Shown: piece by piece, positions 55,068 through 63,771 of the stretch | Position numbering within the stretch: the stretch's first letter is position 1 | Layout: each line of letters starts with the position of its first letter | Notes under the pieces: model-generated | Seen by the model: only the letters and a program-made list of their open reading frames with translations | Database searches by the model: none | What the model was told of the DNA's origin: nothing | Position numbers and translations under genes: made by a program | Assembly (NCBI RefSeq): GCF_002994615.1 | Contig: NZ_PVNK01000138.1 | Coordinates: 1 to 64,000 of the forward strand | Reading direction: 5' to 3' | From: Enhygromyxa salina | Lineage (GTDB): Bacteria > Myxococcota_A > Polyangia > Nannocystales > Nannocystaceae | DNA: 64,000 bases

Positions 55068-55088
55068 ACCCCGCACCGTCAGCGACCC
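55068..55088 (+). repeat. Post-stop short repeat, degenerate copy 3
   Basis: CCCCGCACCGTCAGCGACCC lies 30 bases after the stop of the 54145 gene. In the sense of the upstream gene it matches the copies at 6116 and 30060 (CCCC, then CCGTCAGCGAC). Confidence 0.4.
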
Positions 55089-55212
55089 GAGCCCGGGGTG
55101 GCGACGATTGGTACTCGAGCAATTGGGGAGCGGAGGCCGCGCCTGGGGACCGATTTGGAGAGGTGCTGATGCCCGCTCGTGCCATGCCCATGCGACCGTG
55201 GGAGACTCTCCC

Positions 55213-55677
55213 GTGACGAAGCTCCACGCTCAGCTGGTGACGCTGCTGGCGTCGTGTCTGGTGGCGCTCTCGTGCGGTCGATCCCCGATCGGTTCCGATG
55301 ACGGCCTCGAGGCCGGCCCCGACCTCGCACCCGACCTGCCCGTCGACCCCGCGCACTGCGGTCAGAGCGAGACCAACTGCGTCGGCCCCATGGGCATCGG
55401 CGATTGCGTCGAGGGCGAGTGCCAGGGGCGGCTCTTCAACTGCTGGACCGCGGGCTCGACCTGCGCGGACGCCTGCGCCGAACAGCCGGGATCCTCGTGC
55501 GCCGAGGGCCGCTGCGAAGGAGCGACGGCCTTTGGTTGGGGCGGCCAAGATCACGACGAGAGCGTCGAGCTGTGTACGTGGGCGGACGAGGCCAGCGCGA
55601 CACCGCTCACGCTCGCGTGTGACGAGCCGCTGCCCTTCGCCGACTTTCCGGGCATCCGCTGCTGCTGCAAGTGGTGA
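55213..55677 (+). CDS. Small Cys-rich lipoprotein
   Basis: GTG 55213 with GGGAGA upstream starts a lipoprotein signal ending LLASCLVALSC. The mature ~130 residues contain about 15 cysteines (CGQSETNCVGPMGIGDCVEG, FNCWTAGSTCADACAEQ) and end in CCCKW. Probably disulfide-bonded and surface-exposed; function unknown. The longer frame to 55108 lacks a signal peptide. Confidence 0.65.
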   Translation: MTKLHAQLVTLLASCLVALSCGRSPIGSDDGLEAGPDLAPDLPVDPAHCGQSETNCVGPMGIGDCVEGECQGRLFNCWTAGSTCADACAEQPGSSCAEGRCEGATAFGWGGQDHDESVELCTWADEASATPLTLACDEPLPFADFPGIRCCCKW

Positions 55678-55739
55678 GCTCGGCGGTCGTGTGATGTGGG
55701 GCAACCCCCACCTGGCCGCGCGCGAGTAGCCTGCGGCAC

Positions 55740-56732
55740 ATGCCAGTCGTCGTCACCGGTGCGTCGGGCCACCTCGGCGCCAACCTGGTCCGCGCGCTCC
55801 TCGCTCGCGGCGAGCGGGTCCGCGTGCTCGTCCACCGCAGCTCGTCGGCGCTGCGCGAGATCGAGGACCAGCTCGAGCGCGTCGATGGCAGCGTGTGCGA
55901 GCCCGATACGCTCGGCCCCGCGTTCGAGGGGGCGCGCCGCGTCTACCACCTCGCAGGGGTGATCTCGATCGACGGCGACCGCGAGGGGCTCGTGCACCGG
56001 GTCAACGTCGAGGGCACGCGCAACGTCGCGCGAGCCTGCGTCGAGCGGGGCGTCGAGCGCCTGGTCTCGGTCAGCTCGGTCCACGCCTACGACATGGACC
56101 CCCGCGACGAGGTCCTCGACGAGGGCCGGCGGCAGGTCGCGGATTCGCTCGCCCACAGCGCCTACGACCGCAGCAAGGCCCTGGGCGAGCGGGCCGTCCG
56201 CGCGGCGATCGACGACGGCCTCGACGCGGTCATCGTCAACCCGACCGGGGTCATGGGCCCCGTCGACTTTGGGCCTTCGCGGCTCGGGCAGCTGCTGCGC
56301 GACCTCGCCGACGGGCGGCTCCCGGCCCTGCTCGACGGTGGCTTCGACTTCGTCGACGTCCGCGACGTCGCGGCCGGGGTCATCGCCGCGGGCGAGCGCG
56401 GCCGCTGCGGGCACAACTACATCCTCGGCAACGCCTGGTACTCGATCCGCGAGCTAGCGAGCCTGGTCGAGGCGGCGGGGGGGCGGCGACCGCCGCGGCT
56501 GGTCAGCCCGGCCTGGGCCGCGCGCATGGGCGTGCCCTTCGCGCGGGTCGCGTCGCGCCTGACCGGCCGCGAGCCGATGTTCACGCGCGAGTCCCTCGAC
56601 ATCCTGGACTCGAATCGCTCGATCTCCAGCCGCAAGGCGCAGACCGAGCTCGGCCACTCGCCGCGGCCGCTGGCCGAGACCGTGGCCGACACGCTGGCGT
56701 GGCAGGCCGCCCAGGCCCAGGCAGCGAGCTGA
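55740..56732 (+). CDS. NAD(P)-dependent epimerase / 3beta-HSD-like dehydrogenase
   Basis: The 330-aa extended SDR starts MPVVVTGASGHLGANLVRAL (GxxGxxG). VNVEGTRNVARACVERG follows, then VSVSSVHAY and the catalytic YxxxK in SAYDRSKALGERA. It resembles dihydroflavonol-reductase/3beta-hydroxysteroid-dehydrogenase-type enzymes, including sterol C4-decarboxylating dehydrogenases. The next gene is a steroid 5alpha-reductase 21 bases away, which favours a sterol substrate (inference). Confidence 0.75.
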   Translation: MPVVVTGASGHLGANLVRALLARGERVRVLVHRSSSALREIEDQLERVDGSVCEPDTLGPAFEGARRVYHLAGVISIDGDREGLVHRVNVEGTRNVARACVERGVERLVSVSSVHAYDMDPRDEVLDEGRRQVADSLAHSAYDRSKALGERAVRAAIDDGLDAVIVNPTGVMGPVDFGPSRLGQLLRDLADGRLPALLDGGFDFVDVRDVAAGVIAAGERGRCGHNYILGNAWYSIRELASLVEAAGGRRPPRLVSPAWAARMGVPFARVASRLTGREPMFTRESLDILDSNRSISSRKAQTELGHSPRPLAETVADTLAWQAAQAQAAS

Positions 56733-56753
56733 TCATGCTATCGATCGCCGCGG

Positions 56754-57515
56754 ATGGCGGATAGCCCCGAGCTTCACCGTGGCGCAACCTGGGTCCTGAT
56801 CGGGCTCGCGGTCGTGACCTTCGTCGTGCTGCGCCGCATCGACGCCCCCTACGGACGCCACCAGCGCGCGAGCTGGGGCCCGACGATGCCCGCGCGGCTC
56901 GGCTGGATCGTGATGGAGACCCCGGCCGTGCTGGTCTTCGCCGGGATCTACTTCCAGGGGCAGCATCGCTTCGAGCTCGTGCCGCTGATCTTGCTGGGCA
57001 TGTGGCAGTTCCACTACGTCCAGCGGACCTACGTGTTCCCCTTTCGCATGCGCGGCGAGGGCAAGACCATGCCGATCGTGGTCTGTGCGTTGGCCTTCGT
57101 GTTCCAGCTGCTCAACAGCTACATCAACGCGCGCTGGATCTCGCACTTTGGCAGCTACGGCGGCGAGTGGCTGTCGGACCCGCGCCTGTGGATCGGCGCC
57201 GCGCTGTTCCTCGGCGGCTGGCTGATCAACTTCAAGGCCGACGCGATGCTGATCGCGCTGCGCAAGCCCGGCGAGCAGGGCTACAAGATCCCGCGGGGCT
57301 GGCTCTACGAGCGCATCTCGTGCCCCAACTACCTCGGCGAGATGCTCGTGTGGATCGGCTGGGCGGTCGCGACCTGGTCGCTCGCGGGCTTCGGCTTCGC
57401 GCTCTACACGATCGCCAACATCGGCCCCCGGGCGCTGGCCAATCACCGCTGGTATCGCGAGACCTTCGAGGACTACCCCGAGCAGCGCAAGGCCGTGATC
57501 CCCTACCTGCTGTGA
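56754..57515 (+). CDS. Steroid 5alpha-reductase (3-oxo-5alpha-steroid 4-dehydrogenase family)
   Basis: The 253-aa protein has about six membrane helices. The C-terminal half carries the NADPH-binding core seen in plant DET2 and animal SRD5A: INFKADAMLIALRKPGEQGY, KIPRGWLYERISCPNYLGEM, TIANIGPRALANHRWYRETF and EDYPEQRKAVIPYLL. It would reduce the C4-C5 double bond of a 3-keto-4-ene steroid. Full family length with the Asn/Tyr/Glu residues of SCPNYLGE intact. Sits with a 3beta-HSD-like gene upstream and a convergent SDR. Confidence 0.88.
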   Translation: MADSPELHRGATWVLIGLAVVTFVVLRRIDAPYGRHQRASWGPTMPARLGWIVMETPAVLVFAGIYFQGQHRFELVPLILLGMWQFHYVQRTYVFPFRMRGEGKTMPIVVCALAFVFQLLNSYINARWISHFGSYGGEWLSDPRLWIGAALFLGGWLINFKADAMLIALRKPGEQGYKIPRGWLYERISCPNYLGEMLVWIGWAVATWSLAGFGFALYTIANIGPRALANHRWYRETFEDYPEQRKAVIPYLL

Positions 57516-57521
57516 CCGGGC

Positions 57522-58337
57522 TCAGCCGCCTCGCTCGCGCCGCAGACGCTCCTTTTGCTTGGCGCCCTTGCGGACCAGCCTCGGCTTGAGCATCCGGCGC
57601 AGGCCCGGGAGCAGGTAGGCCAAGGTCGCGAGCTTGGCGCCCGACACGGGATACTCGCGCTCGACCTGGCGATCGCGGGCGCAGGCGAGGATCATGGCGG
57701 CGACATCGTCGGCGGTGCAGATCGTCTGCGACAGCACGATGTCCTCGACCTCGTCGAGCTCGTCCATGATGAACCCGGTGTCGATCGGGCCCGGGCTCAC
57801 GACCGACACGCTGACCTTGGTCCCGCGCAGCTCCTCGGCCATCGCGTAGCTGAACGCCCGCAACCCGAATTTCGTGGCCGAGTAGGTCGCGGCCCCGTCG
57901 AGCGGGACCTTGCCCGCGAGGCTCGCGACGTTGACGATGAACCCGCCCTTGGTCATGAGGTGGGGCAGGGCCAGGCGCGAGAGCACGATCGGTGCGCGGA
58001 GGTTGACGTCGACCATGGTCGAGAGCTCGTGGCCCTCGCGCTTGCCGACCTCGCCGCGAAAGTGGGCGCCCGCGTTGTTGACCAGGCCCTGAACGCCGCC
58101 GAAGCGCTCGACGGTCGCGTCCACGACCCGCTCGAGGGCGTCGTTGTCGGCGACGTCGGCGGTCATCGTCAGGACGCGATCTCGATCGCCGATCGCGGCG
58201 GCGGCCTGCTCGAGCGGCTCGGCCCGGCGCGCGACCAGGACCACGTTGGCGCCGCTGCGATGAAAGTGCTCGGCCGTCGCACGGCCGACGCCGAGCGAGG
58301 CCCCAGTGACGATCACGGTGTGGTTGGTGAACGACAT
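57522..58337 (-). CDS. Short-chain dehydrogenase/reductase
   Basis: The 271-aa classical SDR has the cofactor motif TVIVTGASLGVGRATAEHF, then LVNNAGAHF (NNAG), IVNVASLAG and YSATKFGLRAFSYAMAEEL (YxxxK). A basic tail (KPRLVRKGAKQKERLRRERG) follows. It reduces or oxidises a carbonyl or alcohol; substrate unknown. Convergent with the 5alpha-reductase gene (six bases apart). Confidence 0.85.
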   Translation of the reverse strand: MSFTNHTVIVTGASLGVGRATAEHFHRSGANVVLVARRAEPLEQAAAAIGDRDRVLTMTADVADNDALERVVDATVERFGGVQGLVNNAGAHFRGEVGKREGHELSTMVDVNLRAPIVLSRLALPHLMTKGGFIVNVASLAGKVPLDGAATYSATKFGLRAFSYAMAEELRGTKVSVSVVSPGPIDTGFIMDELDEVEDIVLSQTICTADDVAAMILACARDRQVEREYPVSGAKLATLAYLLPGLRRMLKPRLVRKGAKQKERLRRERGG

Positions 58338-58380
58338 GGGGCCGCCTTAGCACAGCGGCGCCAGTTGGTCGCGTATGCGC

Positions 58381-58818
58381 TCACTCGATCTCGATCGTGA
58401 CCTCGTGCGGCCCGGCCCAGTGCTCGTCGGGGCTCGCGGCCGCCTCGGCCCGGGGCCCGAGCTGCAGGGCCGCGCGCAGCAGCGCCTCGCGCCCGCCGAC
58501 GCCGGTCTTGGTGAACACGTTGTGGAGGTGCCACTTGACCGTCGCGCGGCTGATCTCGAGGCGCTGGGCGAGCCGCCGGTTGTCGTCGCCCTCGAGCACG
58601 CCCGCGAGCACGTCGCGCTCGCGCTGGGTCAGGGCGTGGCGTCGGACGAGGCGCTCGATCGCCCAGTCGAGCCGCGCCCTCGCGTCGCCCTCGCCGAGCT
58701 CGCGCATGACCTCGTAGCCGAGGGCTTCGAGCACGGAGGTGATGCGGCTCGCGTCGTCGTCTTGGGCGACGCGAATGTGGACTTCGGGCTTGGCTGCTGG
58801 CTGGTTTTGTGCGCTCAC
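58381..58818 (-). CDS. LuxR/NarL-type HTH regulator
   Basis: GTG 58818 has AGGAG six bases upstream, so I prefer it to the 58959 start; the product is 145 aa. The N-terminal ~50 residues are a short helical part. LTQRERDVLAGVLEGDDNRR, then LAQRLEISRATVKWHLHNVF, is a LuxR-type helix-turn-helix (~70-125). No receiver domain is visible, so the trigger is unclear. It stands between the SDR and SnoaL-like genes. Confidence 0.75.
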   Translation of the reverse strand: MSAQNQPAAKPEVHIRVAQDDDASRITSVLEALGYEVMRELGEGDARARLDWAIERLVRRHALTQRERDVLAGVLEGDDNRRLAQRLEISRATVKWHLHNVFTKTGVGGREALLRAALQLGPRAEAAASPDEHWAGPHEVTIEIE

Positions 58819-59004
58819 GAGGGTCTCCTGCTTGGTGCTCACCTCAGGTTGGGGCGCGCACGCGGGACCGTCAGGGACGCGCGTGACACCGGCGCGTCGC
58901 GTGACGAACGGTTGCGACCAGTCAGCGCTGGGGTCGGGCTCGGCCCCCTCCGATCGCATGGGCTACGTCAACGGCGCCGGCAAGGACGGCTGCCAGCGGT
59001 TCAG

Positions 59005-59022
59005 GCTAGCAGCCTGCTAAGC
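59005..59022. repeat. Degenerate CTAGCAG repeat, copy E
   Basis: GCTAGCAGCCTGCTAAGC is a shortened relative of the palindrome at 6030 and 50584. It ends six bases before the ATG at 59029. Confidence 0.4.
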
Positions 59023-59028
59023 TGGCGC

Positions 59029-59466
59029 ATGAGGAAAGACGCCGCGTCCTGCGTCCGCGAGCAGCTCGAGGCCTTCAACGCGCGCGAGTTCGAGCGCTTC
59101 GCGGCGAGCGTGTCCGAGGACATCCGCTACCAAGAGTTCGGCAGCGGGCTCATGGTCGAGGGCCGGGCCGCCTTCGTCGCGGCCACGACCGCGCGGCTGA
59201 GCGCGTGGTCCGACGTCCAGGGCACGATCCTCTCGATCGTCGACGGCGGCGATCAGGCCGCCGCCGAGGTCCGCTGGGTCGGGACTCACGACGGCCCCGT
59301 GCCGTCGCCCGCCGGAGAGCTCCCGCCGACGGGCGCGACCATCGAGCTCAACACCGTGGTCGTGGTTCGGGCCGCGGGCGGCGTGATCACGACCGTGAAC
59401 TACTACTTCAACATGCTGCGGGTCCTGGAGCAGATCGGCGGGCTCTCGAGCCCACCCGACGCCTGA
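59029..59466 (+). CDS. SnoaL-like (NTF2-fold) protein
   Basis: The 145-aa product starts MRKDAASCVREQLEAFNARE, the usual SnoaL-like opening, followed by FAASVSEDIRYQEFGSGL, AAFVAATTARLSAW, IELNTVVVVRAAGGVITTVN and YYFNMLRVLEQIG. The NTF2 fold binds small molecules and includes cyclases and ketosteroid isomerases; the exact role is not readable. Proximity to the steroid-type genes is suggestive only. ATG 59029 is preferred to much longer frames. Confidence 0.75.
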   Translation: MRKDAASCVREQLEAFNAREFERFAASVSEDIRYQEFGSGLMVEGRAAFVAATTARLSAWSDVQGTILSIVDGGDQAAAEVRWVGTHDGPVPSPAGELPPTGATIELNTVVVVRAAGGVITTVNYYFNMLRVLEQIGGLSSPPDA

Positions 59467-59521
59467 GCTGTGCGAGGCCTCCGCGGCGCGCCAAACCGGG
59501 GCGGCGGTACGGGGCCGGGGC

Positions 59522-60157
59522 TCAGTTGTCGGGCGCGAACTCGACATTGGCGAACCACCGCTCGATCTCCTCGGCGTGGGCGTCCCACAGCGCGGGCGCG
59601 CCCTCGGCCGAGATCGCAAAGACCCGATCGCCGACGATCGCGAGGCGCTCGCGCTTGCGGATCGTGCCGAGGCGGGCGTGCTCGGCCACGAGCTCGGCCT
59701 CCCACCCGGGGGCCCCGGCCAGGGTCACGGCGTGGTCGCTCGTGTACTCGACGTGGTCGAAGAAGGCCTCGTTGTCGGCCCGGTACAGCGACATCAGCAC
59801 GGTGTGGGCGTCGGTCCGCTGGTCGACGGGCTGGCGGTGGGTCTTGGCCGCGACAAACAGGAACTCGCGCGGATCCTCGCGGCGGCAGCGAAGCGCGACC
59901 GCGGCGGCCTGATCGTCGCCGTGCTCCTCCTCGAGGCACTCCCAGCCCTCGCCCGTGGGCGTCGGCACGGCCACGCGTTTGTTGGCCGAGACGAAGCGAC
60001 CGGGGCCGGGCTCGAGCGGCACGAACGAGGCCGCCGAGGCCTCCGGGGTTGGGCCTCCGGACTTGGTCGCGGACTCGGTCTCGGCCTCGCCCGCGCTCGG
60101 CTTGCAGGCGAGGAGCCCGACGCACAGCAGCGAGGCCGCGCGTCGACTCAGGACCAA
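59522..60157 (-). CDS. Lipoprotein of unknown function
   Basis: TTG 60157 starts VLSRRAASLLCVGLLAC with lipobox GLLAC, and GAGG lies about eight bases upstream inside the end of argF. The remaining ~190 residues read RFVSANKRVAVPTPTGEGWE, ALRCRREDPREFLFVAAKTH and IVGDRVFAISAEGAPALWDA, a single soluble domain. No family recognised. The 10-base overlap with argF suggests co-transcription. Confidence 0.65.
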   Translation of the reverse strand: MVLSRRAASLLCVGLLACKPSAGEAETESATKSGGPTPEASAASFVPLEPGPGRFVSANKRVAVPTPTGEGWECLEEEHGDDQAAAVALRCRREDPREFLFVAAKTHRQPVDQRTDAHTVLMSLYRADNEAFFDHVEYTSDHAVTLAGAPGWEAELVAEHARLGTIRKRERLAIVGDRVFAISAEGAPALWDAHAEEIERWFANVEFAPDN

Positions 60158-61086
60158 GGTCGGGCCTCGAGCAGCAGCAAGAGCAGCGCCTTTTGGGCGT
60201 GGAGGCGGTTCTCGGCCTGGTCGAACACGACCGACTGCGGCCCGTCCATGACCTCGTCGGTGACCTCCTCGCCGCGGTGGGCGGGCAGGCAGTGCATGAA
60301 GATCGCCTGCTCGCCGGCCCGGGTCATCAGGGCCTCGTCGACCTCGAAGTCGGCGAGCAGACGCAAGAGCCGCTCGGCCTCGGCCTCTTCGCCCATGCTC
60401 ACCCAGGTGTCCGAGTAGATCACGTCGGCGCCGACGACCGCGTTGTGAGGGTCGCTGGACAGCTCGATCTTGGTCCCGGCCGCGGCCGCGTCGGCCCGGG
60501 CCTGCTCGAGCACGAAGGCGTTGGGCGGCAGCTCGCGCGGGCAGCAGCAGACCACGTCCATGCCCGCGCGCGGGCCCGCGAGCATCAGCGAGTGGGCGAC
60601 GTTGTTGCCGGCCCCGACCCAGACCAGGCGCTTGCCCTTGGTCGCGCCGTGGCGCTCGTGGATCGTGAGGAGATCGGCCAGCGCCTGGCAGGGGTGGTAC
60701 ATGTCCGTGAGCGCGTTGATGATCGGGATCGAGCCGTGCTCGGCGAGGTCGTCGACCTGGCGCTGGCCGAAGGTCCGGATCACGATGGCGTCGACGTAGC
60801 GCGACAGGACCTTGGCGGTGTCGTGGGTCGTCTCGCCCCGGCCCATCTGCATGCCCGTGCCGCCGCCCGTGCTCAGGACCAGGGGCTGGGCTCCGAGCTG
60901 CGAGATGCCGACCTCGAAGGAGATCCGCGTGCGCGTCGACTGCTTGGCGAAGATCATCGCGATCGAGCGACCCGCGAGCGCGTTCGCTACGCTGGCGGGG
61001 TTTGCCTTGATCTCGACGGCGAGGTCGACGAGGCGCTGGGTCTGTGCGGGGGTCAGATCGAGCAGGCTTCGAAGGTGGTGTGTCAT
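60148..61086 (-). CDS. argF: Ornithine carbamoyltransferase
   Basis: The 312-aa enzyme has the carbamoyl-phosphate motif IFAKQSTRTRISFEVG (STRTR). PCQALADLLT follows, then WVGAGNNVAHSLMLAGPRAG and IFMHCLPAHRGEEVTDEV (HCLP for ornithine). It interconverts ornithine + carbamoyl phosphate with citrulline. The divergent arginine deiminase and carbamate kinase genes suggest a catabolic role (arcB), but an anabolic one in arginine synthesis fits equally. Confidence 0.95.
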   Translation of the reverse strand: MTHHLRSLLDLTPAQTQRLVDLAVEIKANPASVANALAGRSIAMIFAKQSTRTRISFEVGISQLGAQPLVLSTGGGTGMQMGRGETTHDTAKVLSRYVDAIVIRTFGQRQVDDLAEHGSIPIINALTDMYHPCQALADLLTIHERHGATKGKRLVWVGAGNNVAHSLMLAGPRAGMDVVCCCPRELPPNAFVLEQARADAAAAGTKIELSSDPHNAVVGADVIYSDTWVSMGEEAEAERLLRLLADFEVDEALMTRAGEQAIFMHCLPAHRGEEVTDEVMDGPQSVVFDQAENRLHAQKALLLLLLEARPWS

Positions 61087-61211
61087 GCGCGGGGGACCTT
61101 AGCGCATGTCTCGACGCCTCGTCTGTGGATGCGCCCGCGAGCGCCCGGCGATCGGTGTCAACTCTCATCGTCTCCAAGACTGTGTTTCTCCAGCCAACGA
61201 CGATTACTCTT

Positions 61212-61243
61212 GCACGCTCGCACGCTCGCACGCTCGTACGTTC
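61212..61243 (+). repeat. Four tandem 8-base repeats in the argF-arcA gap
   Basis: GCACGCTC occurs three times and GTACGTTC once, in the 246-base divergent promoter region. They could be binding sites for an arginine regulator or plain slippage. Confidence 0.5.
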
Positions 61244-61332
61244 GACGCAGGATAGCTCGCCGCGCGTGGCGCCTCCGCCCTCCGCGAGCGCGTGCTTGAC
61301 ACCTCGCTCGGCGCGGACGCACCGTGCATACG

Positions 61333-62646
61333 ATGCGTGCCCCCGTCCAGATCAATGACGAGATCAGCCCCTTGCGCCGGGTCGTGGTCCACCAGCCCGG
61401 CGCAGAGATCGTGCGCATGACCCACTGGGACCTCGAGCGCCTCCTGTTCGACGACCTCCTGTCGCCAGCCGAGACCGCGCTCGAGCACCAGCTGATGGTC
61501 CAGATCCTCGCCGACGCCGGGGCCGAGGTCCTCGAGATCACCGAGCTGCTGGCCGAGGCGGTGACCCGGGCCCCGATCGCCGCGCTCGAGCAGCTCGTCC
61601 ACCGCACCTGCGAGCTCGCCGGGGTCAGCGAGCTCGGGCCCAAGCTCGTCCGCTGGCCCGGCGACGAGCTCGCGCGCGCGCTCGTGAGTGGGGTCCACTG
61701 GCGCGACCTCCCCGACCTCCCGCCGAGCCTGGCCCGGATCCGCGCGCGGATCTCCGACCCCCGCGACATGGCGCTCAACCCTCTGCCCAACCTGATGTTC
61801 ATGCGTGATCCCTGCATTGCGATCTACGACCGGGTGATCGTCGGGCGCATGGCCACGCCAGCTCGGGCCCGGGAGTCGCTGCTGACCGCGTTCGCGCTCG
61901 AGTGGGCGGACCAGGGCGTGTCCGGAGAGCTGTCCTTTGCCGATCCCCACGCCCAGCCCCAGGCCCACAGCGGGCTCGAGGGCGGCGACGTGCTCGTGCT
62001 CTCGCCCGAGGTCCTGATGATCGGCTGCTCCGAGCGCAGCCAGCCCCAGACGATCGAGTATCTGGCCCGCGAGGTCCTGTTTCCGAGCTTCGCCAAGCTC
62101 GAGCGCGTGTACGTGGTCATGCTGCCGCAGCAGCGCTCGATGATGCACCTCGACACCGTGCTCACGCAGGTCGACACCGGCTTGTTTCTCGGTCACGCCC
62201 CGCTCTTGGGCCGCTCGCTGGCCGACGGCGGGGCAGGGGTGGTCTGCCTCGCGCCCGGGCGCGCGCCGCAGCTGCGCGAGGAGCTCAGCGTCGTCGACGT
62301 GCTCCGAGAGTCGTTTGGTCCGGACACCACCCTCGTGGCCTGCGGCGGCGAGGATCCCCTCCACCAAGAGCGCGAGCAGTGGACCGACGGCGCCAACTCG
62401 ATCTGCCTCGCGCCCGGGAAGATCATCTTGTACAGCCGCAACGTCCGAACCATCGAGGCCCTCGCGGGGCTCGGCTTCGAGCACGTCCGGGTCAGCACCG
62501 TGCAGGAGCTCGACCACCGCAAGGAGCTGGTCCGCGCGGGGATGGCCGCCGAGCGCACGGTGTTTGGGTTCTCGGGCAGCGAGCTGTCGCGCGGGCGGGG
62601 TGGGGGACGCTGCTTGACCATGCCCCTGCGCCGCGAGCGGACCTGA
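61333..62646 (+). CDS. arcA: Arginine deiminase
   Basis: ATG 61333 (a GTG nine bases upstream is possible) gives 437 aa. Motifs of the guanidine-modifying fold: NPLPNLMFMRDPCIAI, SGLEGGDVLVLSPEVLMIG (GGD), MMHLDTVLTQVDTGLF (HxDT) and the catalytic Cys near the end, SELSRGRGGGRCLTMPL (C427). It hydrolyses arginine to citrulline and ammonia. Somewhat longer than the ~400-410 residues usual for the family. Carbamate kinase follows 14 bases later. Confidence 0.93.
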   Translation: MRAPVQINDEISPLRRVVVHQPGAEIVRMTHWDLERLLFDDLLSPAETALEHQLMVQILADAGAEVLEITELLAEAVTRAPIAALEQLVHRTCELAGVSELGPKLVRWPGDELARALVSGVHWRDLPDLPPSLARIRARISDPRDMALNPLPNLMFMRDPCIAIYDRVIVGRMATPARARESLLTAFALEWADQGVSGELSFADPHAQPQAHSGLEGGDVLVLSPEVLMIGCSERSQPQTIEYLAREVLFPSFAKLERVYVVMLPQQRSMMHLDTVLTQVDTGLFLGHAPLLGRSLADGGAGVVCLAPGRAPQLREELSVVDVLRESFGPDTTLVACGGEDPLHQEREQWTDGANSICLAPGKIILYSRNVRTIEALAGLGFEHVRVSTVQELDHRKELVRAGMAAERTVFGFSGSELSRGRGGGRCLTMPLRRERT

Positions 62647-62660
62647 TACGCTTCGATCAC

Positions 62661-63650
62661 GTGGGCGACCCAGAGGTCTCGAACTCCGATCCCAACACTC
62701 CGACCCCGACGGTCGTCGTCGCCATGGGCGGCCACGCGTTCATGCTCCCGGGCGAGCGCGGGACCCATGAGCAGGCCGTCGAGAACGCCCGCGCGATCTG
62801 TGCCGGGCTGATGGTGTTCGTCGACCGCGGCTACAACGTGGTCCTGACCCACGGCAACGGGCCGCAGGTCGGCGACTTGCTCGCGCAGGTCGAGCGGACC
62901 CGCGAGCACATCCCGCCGCGGCCGCTCGACGTGCTCGTGGCCGAGACCGAGGGCAGCCTCGGCTACCTGCTCCAGCGCGCGCTGCTCAACGAGCTGCGCC
63001 AGCGCGAAGTTCGGCGCTACGTGGTCACGGTCATCACCCAGGTCCTCGTCGACAAGCTCGATCCCGCGTTCGCGGCTCCGGCCAAGCCGGTCGGGCCCTC
63101 GCTCAGTGAGGGGCGGGCCAAGCAGCGCGAGGCCGAGGACGGGTGGGTCGTCAAGCTCGACGGCAAGCGAGGCTGGCGGCGGGTCGTGGCCTCGCCGCGG
63201 CCGATCAAGGTCATCCAGCGGCACATGATCCGCGAGGCCGCGCACCGGGGTCACATCGTGATCGCGGCCGGCGGTGGCGGGGTCCCGGTGACCAAGGATC
63301 CGAGCTCCGACGACTACATCGGGGTCGAGGCCGTGATCGACAAAGATCTGACCTCGAGCGTGCTCGCAACGGACGTCCGCGCTGACCTCTTGGTCATCCT
63401 CACCGCCGTCGACGGCGTGTACCTCAACTGGGGCCAACCCAACGAGAGCCGCCTGGGCGCGGTCACGATGGCCGAGTGCCGCCGCTACATCGACGAGGGT
63501 CACTTCCCGGCGGGCTCGATGGGGCCCAAGGTCGAGGCCATCTACGGGTTCATGCAGCGTGGGGGCAAGCGCGGCCTGATCACCGACATCCACAGCCTCG
63601 CCGACGCCCTCGACGGGCGCGCCGGGACCCACTTCGTCGGCCGGATTTGA
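62661..63650 (+). CDS. arcC: Carbamate kinase
   Basis: GTG 62661 gives 329 aa. Amino-acid-kinase fold: TVVVAMGGHAFMLPGERGTH, VVLTHGNGPQVGDLL, VIAAGGGGVPVTKD, GVEAVIDKDLTSSVLATDV and GSMGPKVEAIYGFMQRGGKR. It makes ATP from carbamoyl phosphate, completing the arginine deiminase pathway. Family members are ~310 residues, so the start could be a few codons later. Confidence 0.93.
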   Translation: MGDPEVSNSDPNTPTPTVVVAMGGHAFMLPGERGTHEQAVENARAICAGLMVFVDRGYNVVLTHGNGPQVGDLLAQVERTREHIPPRPLDVLVAETEGSLGYLLQRALLNELRQREVRRYVVTVITQVLVDKLDPAFAAPAKPVGPSLSEGRAKQREAEDGWVVKLDGKRGWRRVVASPRPIKVIQRHMIREAAHRGHIVIAAGGGGVPVTKDPSSDDYIGVEAVIDKDLTSSVLATDVRADLLVILTAVDGVYLNWGQPNESRLGAVTMAECRRYIDEGHFPAGSMGPKVEAIYGFMQRGGKRGLITDIHSLADALDGRAGTHFVGRI

Positions 63651-63654
63651 TCCA

Positions 63655-63690
63655 GGCAAGACGAGGGGCAAGACGAGGGGCAGGACGAGG
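63655..63690 (+). repeat. Three tandem 12-base repeats after arcC
   Basis: GGCAAGACGAGG twice and GGCAGGACGAGG once, starting five bases after the arcC stop. No hairpin potential. Confidence 0.6.
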
Positions 63691-63771
63691 GGGGCAAGCG
63701 GGTAACCCGCAGTGAGCCTTCTGGGGGCCGTGTGCTTGTTTGGGCGGGCGTCGCCGTCGACAATCGCCGCG

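Noticed and set aside
59470..61299. A 609-codon plus-strand frame across argF
   Set aside because: Arg/Pro-rich antisense of the lipoprotein and argF genes.
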